NCBI GenBank assembly: GCA_934716995.1
Contig: CAKUYO010000011.1
Coordinates: 1 to 64,000, forward strand
Reading direction: 5' to 3'
DNA length: 64,000 nt
DNA from: an uncultured Bacteroidales bacterium
Lineage (GTDB): Bacteria; Bacteroidota; Bacteroidia; Bacteroidales; Paludibacteraceae
Made by a program: the position numbers and the translations under genes. The notes under the pieces are model-generated. The model did no database searches and was not told the origin of the DNA. It was given only the letters and a program-made list of their open reading frames with translations. Every line of letters starts with the position of its first letter. Within the stretch, counting starts at the first letter, position 1. Shown one piece after another: positions 51,000-59,276 of this stretch.

Positions 51000-51464
51000 T
51001 TGTACCCGCCTGATCCTATAGAAAACGGAAATGCCGTCGTATATTTCTCTCTCGGCAGCAATCTCGGCAACCGCGAGCAGAACATCCGAAATGCTTTGCA
51101 ACTGCTTGGGCAACACGTAGGTCTGCCTGTCCGCCGGTCTGCTTTCTTCTATTCCGAGCCGTGGGGGTTCCGCTCCGAGCATTCGTTTTGCAATATCTGC
51201 GCCTCTTTTTCCACGTCTGCACGTCCTTTTGAGATTCTCTGTGCTGCACAACAAATAGAGCGCACCCTCGGGCGCACTCACAAATCGCAGCACGGGCAAT
51301 ACAGGGATCGTCTCATAGACATCGATCTGCTGCTTTATATCACTCCACAGGGGCACTCCCTTTCCGTTCAAACTCCCGACCTCATTCTCCCCCACCCGCT
51401 TATGCATCTCCGTCCGTTTGTGATGGTTCCACTCATAGAGGTACTGCCTTTGCCAATTACGTAG
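51000..51464 (+). CDS. folK: FolK, hydroxymethyl-dihydropterin pyrophosphokinase
   Basis: 154 residues from a TTG at 51000; no ATG is available in frame. Motifs: VYFSLGSNLGNREQNI, SAFFYSEPWGFRSEHSFCN, LGRTHKSQHGQYRDRLIDID and ILPHPLMHLRPFVMVPL. It transfers pyrophosphate from ATP in folate synthesis. The stop codon TAG is part of the first unit of the 11-bp array at 51459, so the last two codons belong to the repeat boundary. Confidence 0.92.
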   Translation: MYPPDPIENGNAVVYFSLGSNLGNREQNIRNALQLLGQHVGLPVRRSAFFYSEPWGFRSEHSFCNICASFSTSARPFEILCAAQQIERTLGRTHKSQHGQYRDRLIDIDLLLYITPQGHSLSVQTPDLILPHPLMHLRPFVMVPLIEVLPLPIT

Positions 51465-51491
51465 AAAGGACGTAGAAAGGACGTAGAAAGA
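51459..51491. repeat. 11-bp tandem array overlapping the folK stop codon
   Basis: Three units ACGTAGAAAGG, ACGTAGAAAGG, ACGTAGAAAGA preceded by CCAATT. The same unit, inverted, is at 27797-27829. Downstream (about 51499-51531) TTAATAGGGTT, TTAAGCGGTTC, TAAAGATTAGC continue a looser 11-bp pattern. Confidence 0.92.
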
Positions 51492-51558
51492 AGCAGAGTT
51501 TAATAGGGTTTTAAGCGGTTCTAAAGATTAGCCAAGATTGTATATCTTTTTCTGTACA

Positions 51559-52503
51559 CTATTGCCCTATTGGGGCGGTATAGACACCATTTTCTTTGGT
51601 CGGTTCGATGTGTATGCCCACGTGTGTCTGTTCGCCGAACTGTTCTTTCAGACGGCGTTCGATATTGGTAGCGTGTTGATGCGCTACATACAGCGGTGTA
51701 TCGCCGGGCATACGCAGGTGCATCTCTATGGCATAATGGTTACCCACACTGCGAGTGCGAAGATGGTGCAGTTCGGTCATAGCCTTGTCTTCGTTCACAA
51801 TATCCACAATCTGTTGTTCCACCTCATCGGGCAGACTCTTTTCCAAAAACTCCCCCATCGCACCATACACCAGTTTAGCCGCCGTTATGATGATTAAGAT
51901 ACTGACTATCAGTGCGGCTATCGGGTCGAGAATAGTCCATTTCTGCCCCAAGAGAATAGCCCCGCCGATACCGACAGACGTACCGACAGACGAGAACGCA
52001 TCAGAACGATGGTGCCATGCATTCGCCACCACGGCATCCGAATGAACCTGCTTGCCCACACGCACAGTAACCTGATAGGTGATTTCTTTGAGTACGATAC
52101 TCACCAACGCTGCCCATAGAGCAATCCAACCGGGCTCAGGCAACTGCTCCCCATGCACCACACGCAGTATCTTCTCCACTCCGTTTGCGGCTATCATTCC
52201 GCCTACAGCCAACAATGCCAAGCCGATACAAAAGGTAGCCAACGTCTCGTACTTGCCATGCCCGTAGTCATGGTCGTGGTCGGCAGGGCGGTTGCTGATT
52301 TTTATAAAAACCAGCACTACAATGTCTGTGAGAAAATCGCTGAGCGAATGTACCGCATCGGCAATCATTGCAGCCGAGTGCCCCAGCACTCCTGCCAGGA
52401 ACTTGAATACCAATAGCGCCATATTCACCACGCTGCCGAATATGGTCACCCGATAAATCCTCCCCTCCCGCCGCTTGTCTGTCTCTATAATAGTATCAGC
52501 CAT
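51559..52503 (-). CDS. Cation diffusion facilitator (zinc/divalent metal exporter)
   Basis: 314 residues, six membrane helices. Metal-binding H-x3-D motifs are present in helix 2 (AVHSLSDF) and helix 5 (WHHRSDAFSS), a pattern typical of zinc-transporting CDF proteins. The loop HDHDYGHGKYE and a C-terminal cytoplasmic domain (YAIEMHLRMPGDTPLYVAHQHA) complete the family layout. It exports Zn or related ions by proton antiport. It lies 19 bp after the HD hydrolase gene on the same strand. Confidence 0.9.
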   Translation of the reverse strand: MADTIIETDKRREGRIYRVTIFGSVVNMALLVFKFLAGVLGHSAAMIADAVHSLSDFLTDIVVLVFIKISNRPADHDHDYGHGKYETLATFCIGLALLAVGGMIAANGVEKILRVVHGEQLPEPGWIALWAALVSIVLKEITYQVTVRVGKQVHSDAVVANAWHHRSDAFSSVGTSVGIGGAILLGQKWTILDPIAALIVSILIIITAAKLVYGAMGEFLEKSLPDEVEQQIVDIVNEDKAMTELHHLRTRSVGNHYAIEMHLRMPGDTPLYVAHQHATNIERRLKEQFGEQTHVGIHIEPTKENGVYTAPIGQ

Positions 52504-52522
52504 ACATTAACACTTGAGTTGG

Positions 52523-52966
52523 TTACTGACCCATTGTTTCATAATAAGGACGCAGGTAATCTTGGGCGCGGGTGTGTTTGGCGACTTGTTTGGTATGGTT
52601 GCCGCGGATGCCACGTTCCAGATTGTGGGTCAAGTCGTGCCATTTGGTGATAATGGCAAGGCGGTTGCCCGAAGTGGCGATACGCTCCAGATAGGTGTCG
52701 TAGGTCTCGGTTTTGGCGTGAGTAAGCAGGCGGAGAGTATCTACGATATGGGTGGGAATGCCGTGTTCCAAGAGATACTCAAAGGTATAGCCGCTGTCCT
52801 CCACCACATCGTGCAGGAAACCCGCCACTATCTCGTCCGTACACGTACCCATCAGCCCAACCGCCAACGGGTGCAATATAACCGGTTTGCCATCCAAATC
52901 CAACTGCCCCTTGTGCGCCCTTGTGGCAATCTTCAAGGCTCTTTCTATCAATTCCGAATCGGTCAT
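52523..52966 (-). CDS. Small HD-domain hydrolase (MESH1/RelA-like)
   Basis: 147 residues of the HD superfamily: ATRAHKGQLDLDGKPVILHP, AGFLHDVVEDSGYTFE and the later KWHDLTHNLER motif give a full set of metal ligands. It resembles the hydrolase half of Rsh enzymes and could degrade (p)ppGpp or related nucleotides. It is encoded 20 bp after the DUF262 gene and 19 bp before the CDF gene. Confidence 0.85.
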   Translation of the reverse strand: MTDSELIERALKIATRAHKGQLDLDGKPVILHPLAVGLMGTCTDEIVAGFLHDVVEDSGYTFEYLLEHGIPTHIVDTLRLLTHAKTETYDTYLERIATSGNRLAIITKWHDLTHNLERGIRGNHTKQVAKHTRAQDYLRPYYETMGQ

Positions 52967-52986
52967 AATTACATTTTGTACAAGGT

Positions 52987-54816
52987 TTATAAACTCTCAT
53001 AGTATCTACGAATCTTTTGTGCCATCAGACTACGACGCTTTTCAAGGAACTCCGTATATCGAGTGTAGTCCATATCGAATATCTCCTCTGGAATACAATT
53101 GGCTTTCAAATTATCGTGCAACAGTTGTTCTTTAAGAATCGAACCGCAATTTGCCTTTGTTTCTCCACATTGTTGTAAAGCCTGTGTAAAATAATCTTTC
53201 GGGGCATTCTTTCCTATTGATATGTTTACAGGTGTATCAAGGTAGGCATAATTTGCTGTTTGATTATACTCGGTTCGTCCAAAATTATGTTCACTGAGGT
53301 ATTTCTTCGGGAAAATATGGTGAACATCCCCACCTAATGTCAGCAATTCGCTTACTCTTATATTTTGTGAAAGCAAACTGAAGTCAGCAAAATACACTTG
53401 TGCCGCCAAGTAAGCCAAATAGGTTGGGTTAATAGATGAAGCATACGATAAATTCTGTACCAATGCCACTTGCCAGAAATTCTCTGACAAACTGGCATCC
53501 TCCATATTCTTAAGTGCCTGACGTATGCCAACCTCATTAATCAGTTTAAGGTCCTTGGCAAAAGCCGATTCAGGAGAACTACTATATCGTCCTGTAAGAA
53601 TTGATAGTACATACCATTTTTGTACAATACGTTTACGTTCTGCAATAGGCTCATCAGAGTTACGTAACATTAAAAATAAAGCATACGCAAAGTCTAATGC
53701 CATATTGGATGTAATCATCTTTGGCGATATAAACCCTGCACTACGGATAGTCTGCATAAATTGCTTGAAATTGTATTCATTGATAACATTGCAAACACCT
53801 TCATACATTTGTAGGAATGCCCTTTCTGCAATTTCTTCTTTGAAATCACGTGTTTCAAAGTCTCGCCCTGTCAGCAACTGAACCAATTCTGCCAAACGTG
53901 CTCGTTTAACGGTATGCATAAATGCAACACGGATTACATCATCACAAGTTGGGTCATATACTATCTCGTTGTCGCTCCGTAGCCATTCCAACATTTTGAG
54001 ATACTTTGTTACAGCAAATTGAGTATCACGGGAGGCTATGTAATCGTAATACGTAGGTTCTACTGACAAATGTGCAAAATAGTCTATCAACTTGCGCAAC
54101 AAATTACCCCCATGTGCTTCATCAGCAGCCATTTTCGACATTACAAAGTCCCCTTGTGACAATGCTGTACCCTTTGAATTGATGCGAATGAATATATCAG
54201 TAACAACATCAATATCTAATTTCTCTGACAATTCAATAACACCTACTTGGGTAGTCTCAATACCTTTCAACCTATTAAGTACAAGTTGCAAATCATTACC
54301 ATTCATATTTGGATTATCTTCCAAATACTGGGGAATAAACGTCCAAGAAGAGAACGATGTATTGAAAATATCCGCTATATCCGAAATCCAAATTTTATTC
54401 TTAAGATGTGCAGGTGTCTGCACTGCAAATATCTCGGCACTCTCATTACCCCTCTCATAATCAAGTGCCGCAAATGGGTTGAAGGCTATCTTAACACGTG
54501 TTTCGTGAAAGTCACTATTGAATATCTTTTGGGCTGCTATTGCAGTCATTAGTGCTGTAATTCGCTGCTGTCCATCTATTACAACTTTTTTACCAGAAGA
54601 TATAGTACCATCTTTCAGTTTTACATTAGGATTCTTCCATAAGATGATATAACCTGTAGGAAAACCTTTATACAAAGAGTCCATCAAATCTCGAACCTGT
54701 ACATTTTTCCAAACAAACGGACGCTGAATCTCTGGTATCGCAATATCATGTGCTTCAATCAATCCTAATAATGCCTTGATAGATAAGGACGTGTTTGTAA
54801 ATTTTTCGCCTTCCAT
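52987..54816 (-). CDS. DUF262 (GmrS-like) protein with C-terminal HNH-type domain
   Basis: 609 residues from the ATG at 54816; a start at 54849 would leave only a 7-nt leader from the promoter at 54861-54891. The N-terminus is a DUF262 domain (IPEIQRPFVWKN, VIDGQQRITALM), the ParB-like NTPase fold of GmrSD restriction enzymes. Near residue 510 HHIFPKKYLSEHNF followed by DTPVNISIGKNAPKDYF looks like the DUF1524 HNH nuclease. The most likely role is a modification-dependent anti-phage nuclease. Confidence 0.82.
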   Translation of the reverse strand: MEGEKFTNTSLSIKALLGLIEAHDIAIPEIQRPFVWKNVQVRDLMDSLYKGFPTGYIILWKNPNVKLKDGTISSGKKVVIDGQQRITALMTAIAAQKIFNSDFHETRVKIAFNPFAALDYERGNESAEIFAVQTPAHLKNKIWISDIADIFNTSFSSWTFIPQYLEDNPNMNGNDLQLVLNRLKGIETTQVGVIELSEKLDIDVVTDIFIRINSKGTALSQGDFVMSKMAADEAHGGNLLRKLIDYFAHLSVEPTYYDYIASRDTQFAVTKYLKMLEWLRSDNEIVYDPTCDDVIRVAFMHTVKRARLAELVQLLTGRDFETRDFKEEIAERAFLQMYEGVCNVINEYNFKQFMQTIRSAGFISPKMITSNMALDFAYALFLMLRNSDEPIAERKRIVQKWYVLSILTGRYSSSPESAFAKDLKLINEVGIRQALKNMEDASLSENFWQVALVQNLSYASSINPTYLAYLAAQVYFADFSLLSQNIRVSELLTLGGDVHHIFPKKYLSEHNFGRTEYNQTANYAYLDTPVNISIGKNAPKDYFTQALQQCGETKANCGSILKEQLLHDNLKANCIPEEIFDMDYTRYTEFLEKRRSLMAQKIRRYYESL

Positions 54817-54860
54817 AATGATGCTTTTATTTAGTGATACATTTTGCATTTATCAATGTG

Positions 54861-54891
54861 CAAAGATACGAAAAACAAGTGAAGTACACAA
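54861..54891 (-). promoter_or_regulatory. Bacteroides-type promoter of the DUF262-HD-CDF operon
   Basis: -33 TTG (54891-54889), 20-bp spacer, -7 TATCTTTG (54868-54861). Start site near 54856. The spacing rule supports the later ATG of the DUF262 gene. Confidence 0.8.
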
Positions 54892-54974
54892 CTAATATGC
54901 TACAAAACATAAAACAGTAACAGAATCATATTCCGTATAATTAACGATCATCTGCTAAACTACAATCGTGAGAT

Positions 54975-55010
54975 AAAAAAGAAACTGCCCTATTGTGTCA
55001 GAGCAGTTCC
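54975..55010 (-). terminator. Terminator of the serC-serA operon
   Basis: Stem AACTGC/GCAGTT (54983-54988 with 55003-55008, extended by one G-C pair at 54981/55010) around a 14-nt loop. On the minus strand it is followed by CTTTTTTATC. It lies 29 bp after the serA stop. Confidence 0.7.
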
Positions 55011-55038
55011 TTTTGAGATGTTATATGTAAGTAAAAAC

Positions 55039-55959
55039 TTATTTGTTTACTTGGAAGCGGGTGTTGCCGGTGGTGAGGAAGTCAACGATTTGGTTGGCGG
55101 CGGCGATGCCGGCGTTGATGTTCGCCTCGGCGGTCTGGGCACCCATCTTCTTCGGAGTGGCAAAATAACGCCCCTCGAACAAGGTCTTGAACTTCATATC
55201 CGCTGCGGGCATAATGTCCGTAACGTACTTGAAATCAGCACGCTCCTGCATGAGTTGAATCAACTCGTCCTCGTTGATGACCTCCTTGCGGGCAGTATTG
55301 ACCAAGACAGCCCCCTTCGGCATCTGAGACAAAAGGGCGTAGTTGATACTCTGTTTGGTTTCTGCGGTGGCAGGGATATGCAGCGAAACAATGTTGCAAG
55401 TGCGGTAGAGTTCCTCGGCAGAGTGAACGGGCGTAACGCCTGCGGCAATCATAGCCTCATCGGGACAGAAAGCGTCGTAAGCGTAGATGTCCATGCCAAA
55501 GCCTTTGGCAATACGCGCCACGTTGCGACCCACGTTGCCGAAAGCATGGATACCGAGTTTCTTGCCCATGAGTTCGGTGCCGCTGGTGCCGTTGTAGAAG
55601 TTGCGGACAGCCATAACCATGAGTCCGAGTGCCAACTCAGCCACTGCGTTGGAGTTCTGCCCCGGGGTGTTCATAGCCACCACGCCGTGTGCGGTAGCCG
55701 CTGCGAGGTCGAGATTATCGTATCCTGCGCCTGCGCGAACCACAATCTTGAGTTGCGGGGCAGCATCCAATACCTCTGCGTCCACGATGTCGGAACGCAC
55801 GATGAGGGCATCGGCATCCGCTACAGCGTCAAGAAGTTGCTGTTTGTCGGTATATTTCTCGAGCAAAGCGAGGGTGTAACCTGCTTTCTCCACCACCTCG
55901 CGAATGCCGTCCACAGCCACTTTCGCGAAGGGTTTTTCGGTTGCAATAAGAACTTTCAT
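55039..55959 (-). CDS. serA: SerA, D-3-phosphoglycerate dehydrogenase (Bacteroidota type)
   Basis: 306 residues from the ATG at 55959 (MKVLIATEKPFAKVAVDG). An in-frame start at 56052 would add 31 residues not typical of the family. NAD-binding loop GIHAFGNVGRNVARIAK, VRAGAGYDNLD and VNTARKEVINEDELI are present. The usual catalytic His (T-P-H) is Lys here (FATPKKMGAQTAEANI), as I recall for other Bacteroidota SerA proteins. It makes 3-phosphohydroxypyruvate for serine synthesis with SerC. It lacks the ACT regulatory domain of longer SerA forms. Confidence 0.9.
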   Translation of the reverse strand: MKVLIATEKPFAKVAVDGIREVVEKAGYTLALLEKYTDKQQLLDAVADADALIVRSDIVDAEVLDAAPQLKIVVRAGAGYDNLDLAAATAHGVVAMNTPGQNSNAVAELALGLMVMAVRNFYNGTSGTELMGKKLGIHAFGNVGRNVARIAKGFGMDIYAYDAFCPDEAMIAAGVTPVHSAEELYRTCNIVSLHIPATAETKQSINYALLSQMPKGAVLVNTARKEVINEDELIQLMQERADFKYVTDIMPAADMKFKTLFEGRYFATPKKMGAQTAEANINAGIAAANQIVDFLTTGNTRFQVNK

Positions 55960-56090
55960 ACTTTTGACTAATGTTGTGTAAAACACTGCCGTGCGCTTTT
56001 CTTCACGCTTGGGATTGCCAAACCAATAGTCCATAATGGTATCCATAATCATATAAATTTTGTTAATTTATGATTGTGCCATACCTTGCC

Positions 56091-56123
56091 TATCCTATGC
56101 GCATCCTATGCGTATCCCTTGCT
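56091..56123. repeat. 11-bp tandem array between serC and serA
   Basis: Three units TATCCTATGCG, CATCCTATGCG, TATCCCTTGCT. The third is identical to the unit at 18525-18535 and the inverse of 29596-29606. It lies in the serC-serA gap. Confidence 0.9.
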
Positions 56124-56175
56124 GAAAAGTTGCGGTTTGACAGCATTAAAACACATAAATGAAACGATTGGATTG

Positions 56176-57255
56176 TTAGAGTTTCTTCTCGTAATCGTGG
56201 ATGCAATCAACGAGTGCCTGTACGCCCTCAACGTCCATTGCGTTGTAGCACGAAGCACGGAAGCCGCCTACAAGACGGTGCCCCTTGATGCCGACCATGC
56301 CGCGCTCGGTAGCGAACTTGAAGAAGTCGTCTTTGAGTTCCTCGTATTCGGGTTTGGGCACGAAGCAGATGTTCATACGGCTACGGTCCTCCTTGTCGAG
56401 GATAGTGGGAACGAACATCTTGGAGTGGTCGAGGCAATCGTAGAGGAGGTCAGCCTTCTGCTGGTTGCGGCGGTCAATCCACTCGATGCCGCCGTGCTCT
56501 TTGAGCCAATGGAGGTTGAGGAGCGCGGTGTAGATAGGCAGAACGGGAGGCGTGTTGAACATACTGCCGCCGTCGATGTGCGTCTGGTAGTTGAGCATCG
56601 TCGGGATATAGCGCGACACGTGTCCGAGAGCCGACTCCTTGATGATGACGAAGGTAACGCCTGCGGGGGCGATGTTCTTCTGTGCACCGCCATAGATGAC
56701 GTCGAACTTGCCTGCGTCAATAGGACGGCTGAGAATGTCGGACGACATATCGGCAATCAAAGGCACATTGCCCTTCTTGGCGTAGATTTCCTGCAGTTTG
56801 CGCTCGGAAATCTCGGTACCGAAAATGGTGTTGTTGGTGGTGATATGGAAATAGTCAGCGTCCTGCGGAATGTCGTAACCGGTCGGGATAGAGTTGGTTG
56901 ACTCTGCGACCACCTCTACTTCGCCGAAGCCCTTCGCCTCTTTGATGGCCTTCTTCGACCACACGCCCGTGTTGAGGTAAGCGGCTTTCTTCTCGAGGAA
57001 GTTGTAAGGAATCATGCAGAACTGGAGGCTTGCGCCGCCGCCGAGGAAGATGACACGGTAGCCTTCGGGTACGCCGAGGAGTTCCTTCATCAGGGCTTCC
57101 GCCTCGTCCACAACGGGCTGGAAGTACTTGGCACGGTGCGAAATCTCGAGGATACTCAAGCCTTCGCCTTGGAAATCGAGCACTGCATCAGCCGTCTGCT
57201 TGATGACCTCTTGGGGCAGGATACTGGGACCTGCGTTGAAATTGTACTTTTTCAT
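56176..57255 (-). CDS. serC: SerC, phosphoserine aminotransferase
   Basis: 359 residues, standard family length. It starts KKYNFNAGPSILPQEVI, with FLGGGASLQFCMIPYN, the PLP-lysine segment DVIYGGAQKNIAPAGVT and the C-terminal GIKGHRLVGGFRASCYNAM. It converts 3-phosphohydroxypyruvate to phosphoserine. serA follows 216 bp downstream, so the serine pathway genes are adjacent. The type II methyltransferase gene lies only 30 bp upstream. Confidence 0.95.
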   Translation of the reverse strand: MKKYNFNAGPSILPQEVIKQTADAVLDFQGEGLSILEISHRAKYFQPVVDEAEALMKELLGVPEGYRVIFLGGGASLQFCMIPYNFLEKKAAYLNTGVWSKKAIKEAKGFGEVEVVAESTNSIPTGYDIPQDADYFHITTNNTIFGTEISERKLQEIYAKKGNVPLIADMSSDILSRPIDAGKFDVIYGGAQKNIAPAGVTFVIIKESALGHVSRYIPTMLNYQTHIDGGSMFNTPPVLPIYTALLNLHWLKEHGGIEWIDRRNQQKADLLYDCLDHSKMFVPTILDKEDRSRMNICFVPKPEYEELKDDFFKFATERGMVGIKGHRLVGGFRASCYNAMDVEGVQALVDCIHDYEKKL

Positions 57256-57285
57256 AAAGATATTAGTTAATTGAATTTGAATATA

Positions 57286-58395
57286 TTATTTTTCTACTAA
57301 GAAAAGATATTCCTTATAGGCATTATCGGAGTTAATCCACTCATTCGTCCAACGCATACCGCTCATTACATTCTTCTTGTAATCAATCTCTTGCGCCTTT
57401 ATCAGACGTCCAGTAGAATGGAGAATGTCATTCAGTTCCTGTTTGGTAGCCCGTCCGCCGGAACTATAAGACAGAAGAATATAGTGCGCATTGGTCTTGC
57501 GAATCAAGTCGTCTATCGCCTGCATAGCAATAAAGTTGCCGTCCTCATTCTTTCTGTATTCCTCAAAGACGGAAGCGGAGACGGTGTCCCGTGTGTCCTC
57601 CCGCCGATTGGCTTTCCCGAACAATTTCGGCTTGTCGTTCAGAATGATGGTCTTCCATATATGATAGTAGGCGGCATAGCGCACACGACTGGGCGGCATT
57701 TTCTCGTTGTTGGAGCCATAGGGCGGGTCAAAGTACACCAAATCATGGTACGTACTGACCACATCAAACACATCTTTTTTCAATACGCTATTGCGTGTGT
57801 GAATAGGAAAACGTTGCGGGACTTTCAGCACCATATCATTATAGGAACGTGGAGACCAGCCCGACAAATAGGCAGCATAATGCCCCAAGGTATTATCTAC
57901 AGCGTCCAATGCCAGTATCAAACTGGTAAGCAACACGCACTTGTCTTCCCAACTCAGTTTCAGCGTATCAATCCTGTCACGGATAGCATCCAGACGCATC
58001 GTATTTTTCAGTTGGAAAGGGCGCTTGCCTTCCTCGCCCTCACCACCATAATGTTCGGAGAACCAGCCGTAATATCCGGGCAAGGCATTCAGTTCGTCAA
58101 TAATCAACTGATAGAAAGAATCGGGCTTGTCGGCTAGCAAATAGCACGTGGCAAAAACCTGAGACCATTCGGATATATCGTTGGCTGTAGTATCCAACCC
58201 TATTTGCGAAAATGCCTGTGCCACACGCGTAGTACCCGAAAAAGCGTCCAAAGCCGTATGAACATCGCCCAAATGGGCAACCATAGGGAGAATATACGGC
58301 AACATCTTCAGTTTAGAACCCGTATATTTTATTCCCTCCGTTGTCGGCATTGTGCAACAACGAGTATCGCCGAATATGTTCAATTGTTCTGCCAT
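57286..58395 (-). CDS. D12-class adenine-N6 DNA methyltransferase
   Basis: 369 residues. SAM motif region IKYTGSKLKMLPYI and DAFSGTTRVAQAF, then the catalytic DPPY motif (VYFDPPYGSNN). This order is the D12 alpha class typical of type II systems. Its ATG directly abuts the stop codon of the upstream gene, the expected restriction-modification arrangement. Recognition site unknown. Confidence 0.85.
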   Translation of the reverse strand: MAEQLNIFGDTRCCTMPTTEGIKYTGSKLKMLPYILPMVAHLGDVHTALDAFSGTTRVAQAFSQIGLDTTANDISEWSQVFATCYLLADKPDSFYQLIIDELNALPGYYGWFSEHYGGEGEEGKRPFQLKNTMRLDAIRDRIDTLKLSWEDKCVLLTSLILALDAVDNTLGHYAAYLSGWSPRSYNDMVLKVPQRFPIHTRNSVLKKDVFDVVSTYHDLVYFDPPYGSNNEKMPPSRVRYAAYYHIWKTIILNDKPKLFGKANRREDTRDTVSASVFEEYRKNEDGNFIAMQAIDDLIRKTNAHYILLSYSSGGRATKQELNDILHSTGRLIKAQEIDYKKNVMSGMRWTNEWINSDNAYKEYLFLVEK

Positions 58396-59265
58396 TTACA
58401 GAGTTTGCAGCAAATTATTGATGTCGTCCTGCAAGATGATGTTGGCTTTCTTGTGCCCCTCCTCCGAAGCATTCAATGCCAAACGGAACAACTTTACCAA
58501 CGTCAGATTGTGTTTGTACGTTATCCAACCGTTGGTAAGGCTGTTGAAGTAGTTCGCAGCATGGATAGTGTGCGTCCAAAAGCCTCGTTGCAAAGCATTA
58601 GCGGCAGCCCCCCCATAGCGCACCTCGCAGATGTACCCGTCCTGCTGATTGAGGAACATATAGATAGGGTGCGAACGCCCTTTCCCTGCTACAACCTTGT
58701 GGTCTTGGAAATCGTAGCGTTGCCCTTCGTCAATGAATACAATTTTATCTGTGTCTGCTTTCATTTTGTCGAAATCAAACACCATTATATTGCACTCCAT
58801 ATCTTTCTCGCGATAGATAAGGGGCATCACATTGACACTATTCAACGAGGCGAACTCCTGCGACAGGAAAAGTTCGTTAATGGTATGCTTATCGCTTATA
58901 CACGTACCCAGTTCTTGTAATTTCGGGAACATCAACGCGTCCTTATCCGTAGATAACTGCAAAGGACCATCGCCATACGCCTTGAGGCTGATAGGAATTT
59001 CCTGTTTCGTTAATTCGTTGATAATCACGATGTCTTCTTCGTGTTCTTTTGCACGAAAAAGGTCTTTACCCACATGCCGGCTATCGTAGTCGTACATAAA
59101 TTGGTGAATAAACTCCGCTATGCCGATTTCAGCCAAATCACCATGCGTCTTGTTTCCGATAAGACGCATAGTGAATATGTTCGACAACGTGTTTATTATC
59201 CATTGCGGATGTTTCGTTGCCAACAATTGAAACCGTTGTTGAAATTCCTTATAGCCTATATCCAT
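58396..59265 (-). CDS. Probable type II restriction endonuclease
   Basis: 289 residues from the ATG at 59265; a start at 59307 would overlap the next gene. I do not recognise a named family. The stretch HEEDIVIINEL..EIPISLKAYGDGPLQL is compatible with a PD-(D/E)XK nuclease core (Asp, then Lys in SLKAYG). It is encoded directly before an adenine methyltransferase with no gap, which is the main reason for the call. Confidence 0.65.
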   Translation of the reverse strand: MDIGYKEFQQRFQLLATKHPQWIINTLSNIFTMRLIGNKTHGDLAEIGIAEFIHQFMYDYDSRHVGKDLFRAKEHEEDIVIINELTKQEIPISLKAYGDGPLQLSTDKDALMFPKLQELGTCISDKHTINELFLSQEFASLNSVNVMPLIYREKDMECNIMVFDFDKMKADTDKIVFIDEGQRYDFQDHKVVAGKGRSHPIYMFLNQQDGYICEVRYGGAAANALQRGFWTHTIHAANYFNSLTNGWITYKHNLTLVKLFRLALNASEEGHKKANIILQDDINNLLQTL

Positions 59266-59276
59266 CTCCCCACGTG

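Noticed and set aside
55960..56052. 31-residue N-terminal extension of SerA
   Set aside because: Not typical of the family; MKVLIATEKPF at 55959 is the expected start. A short leader peptide cannot be excluded.
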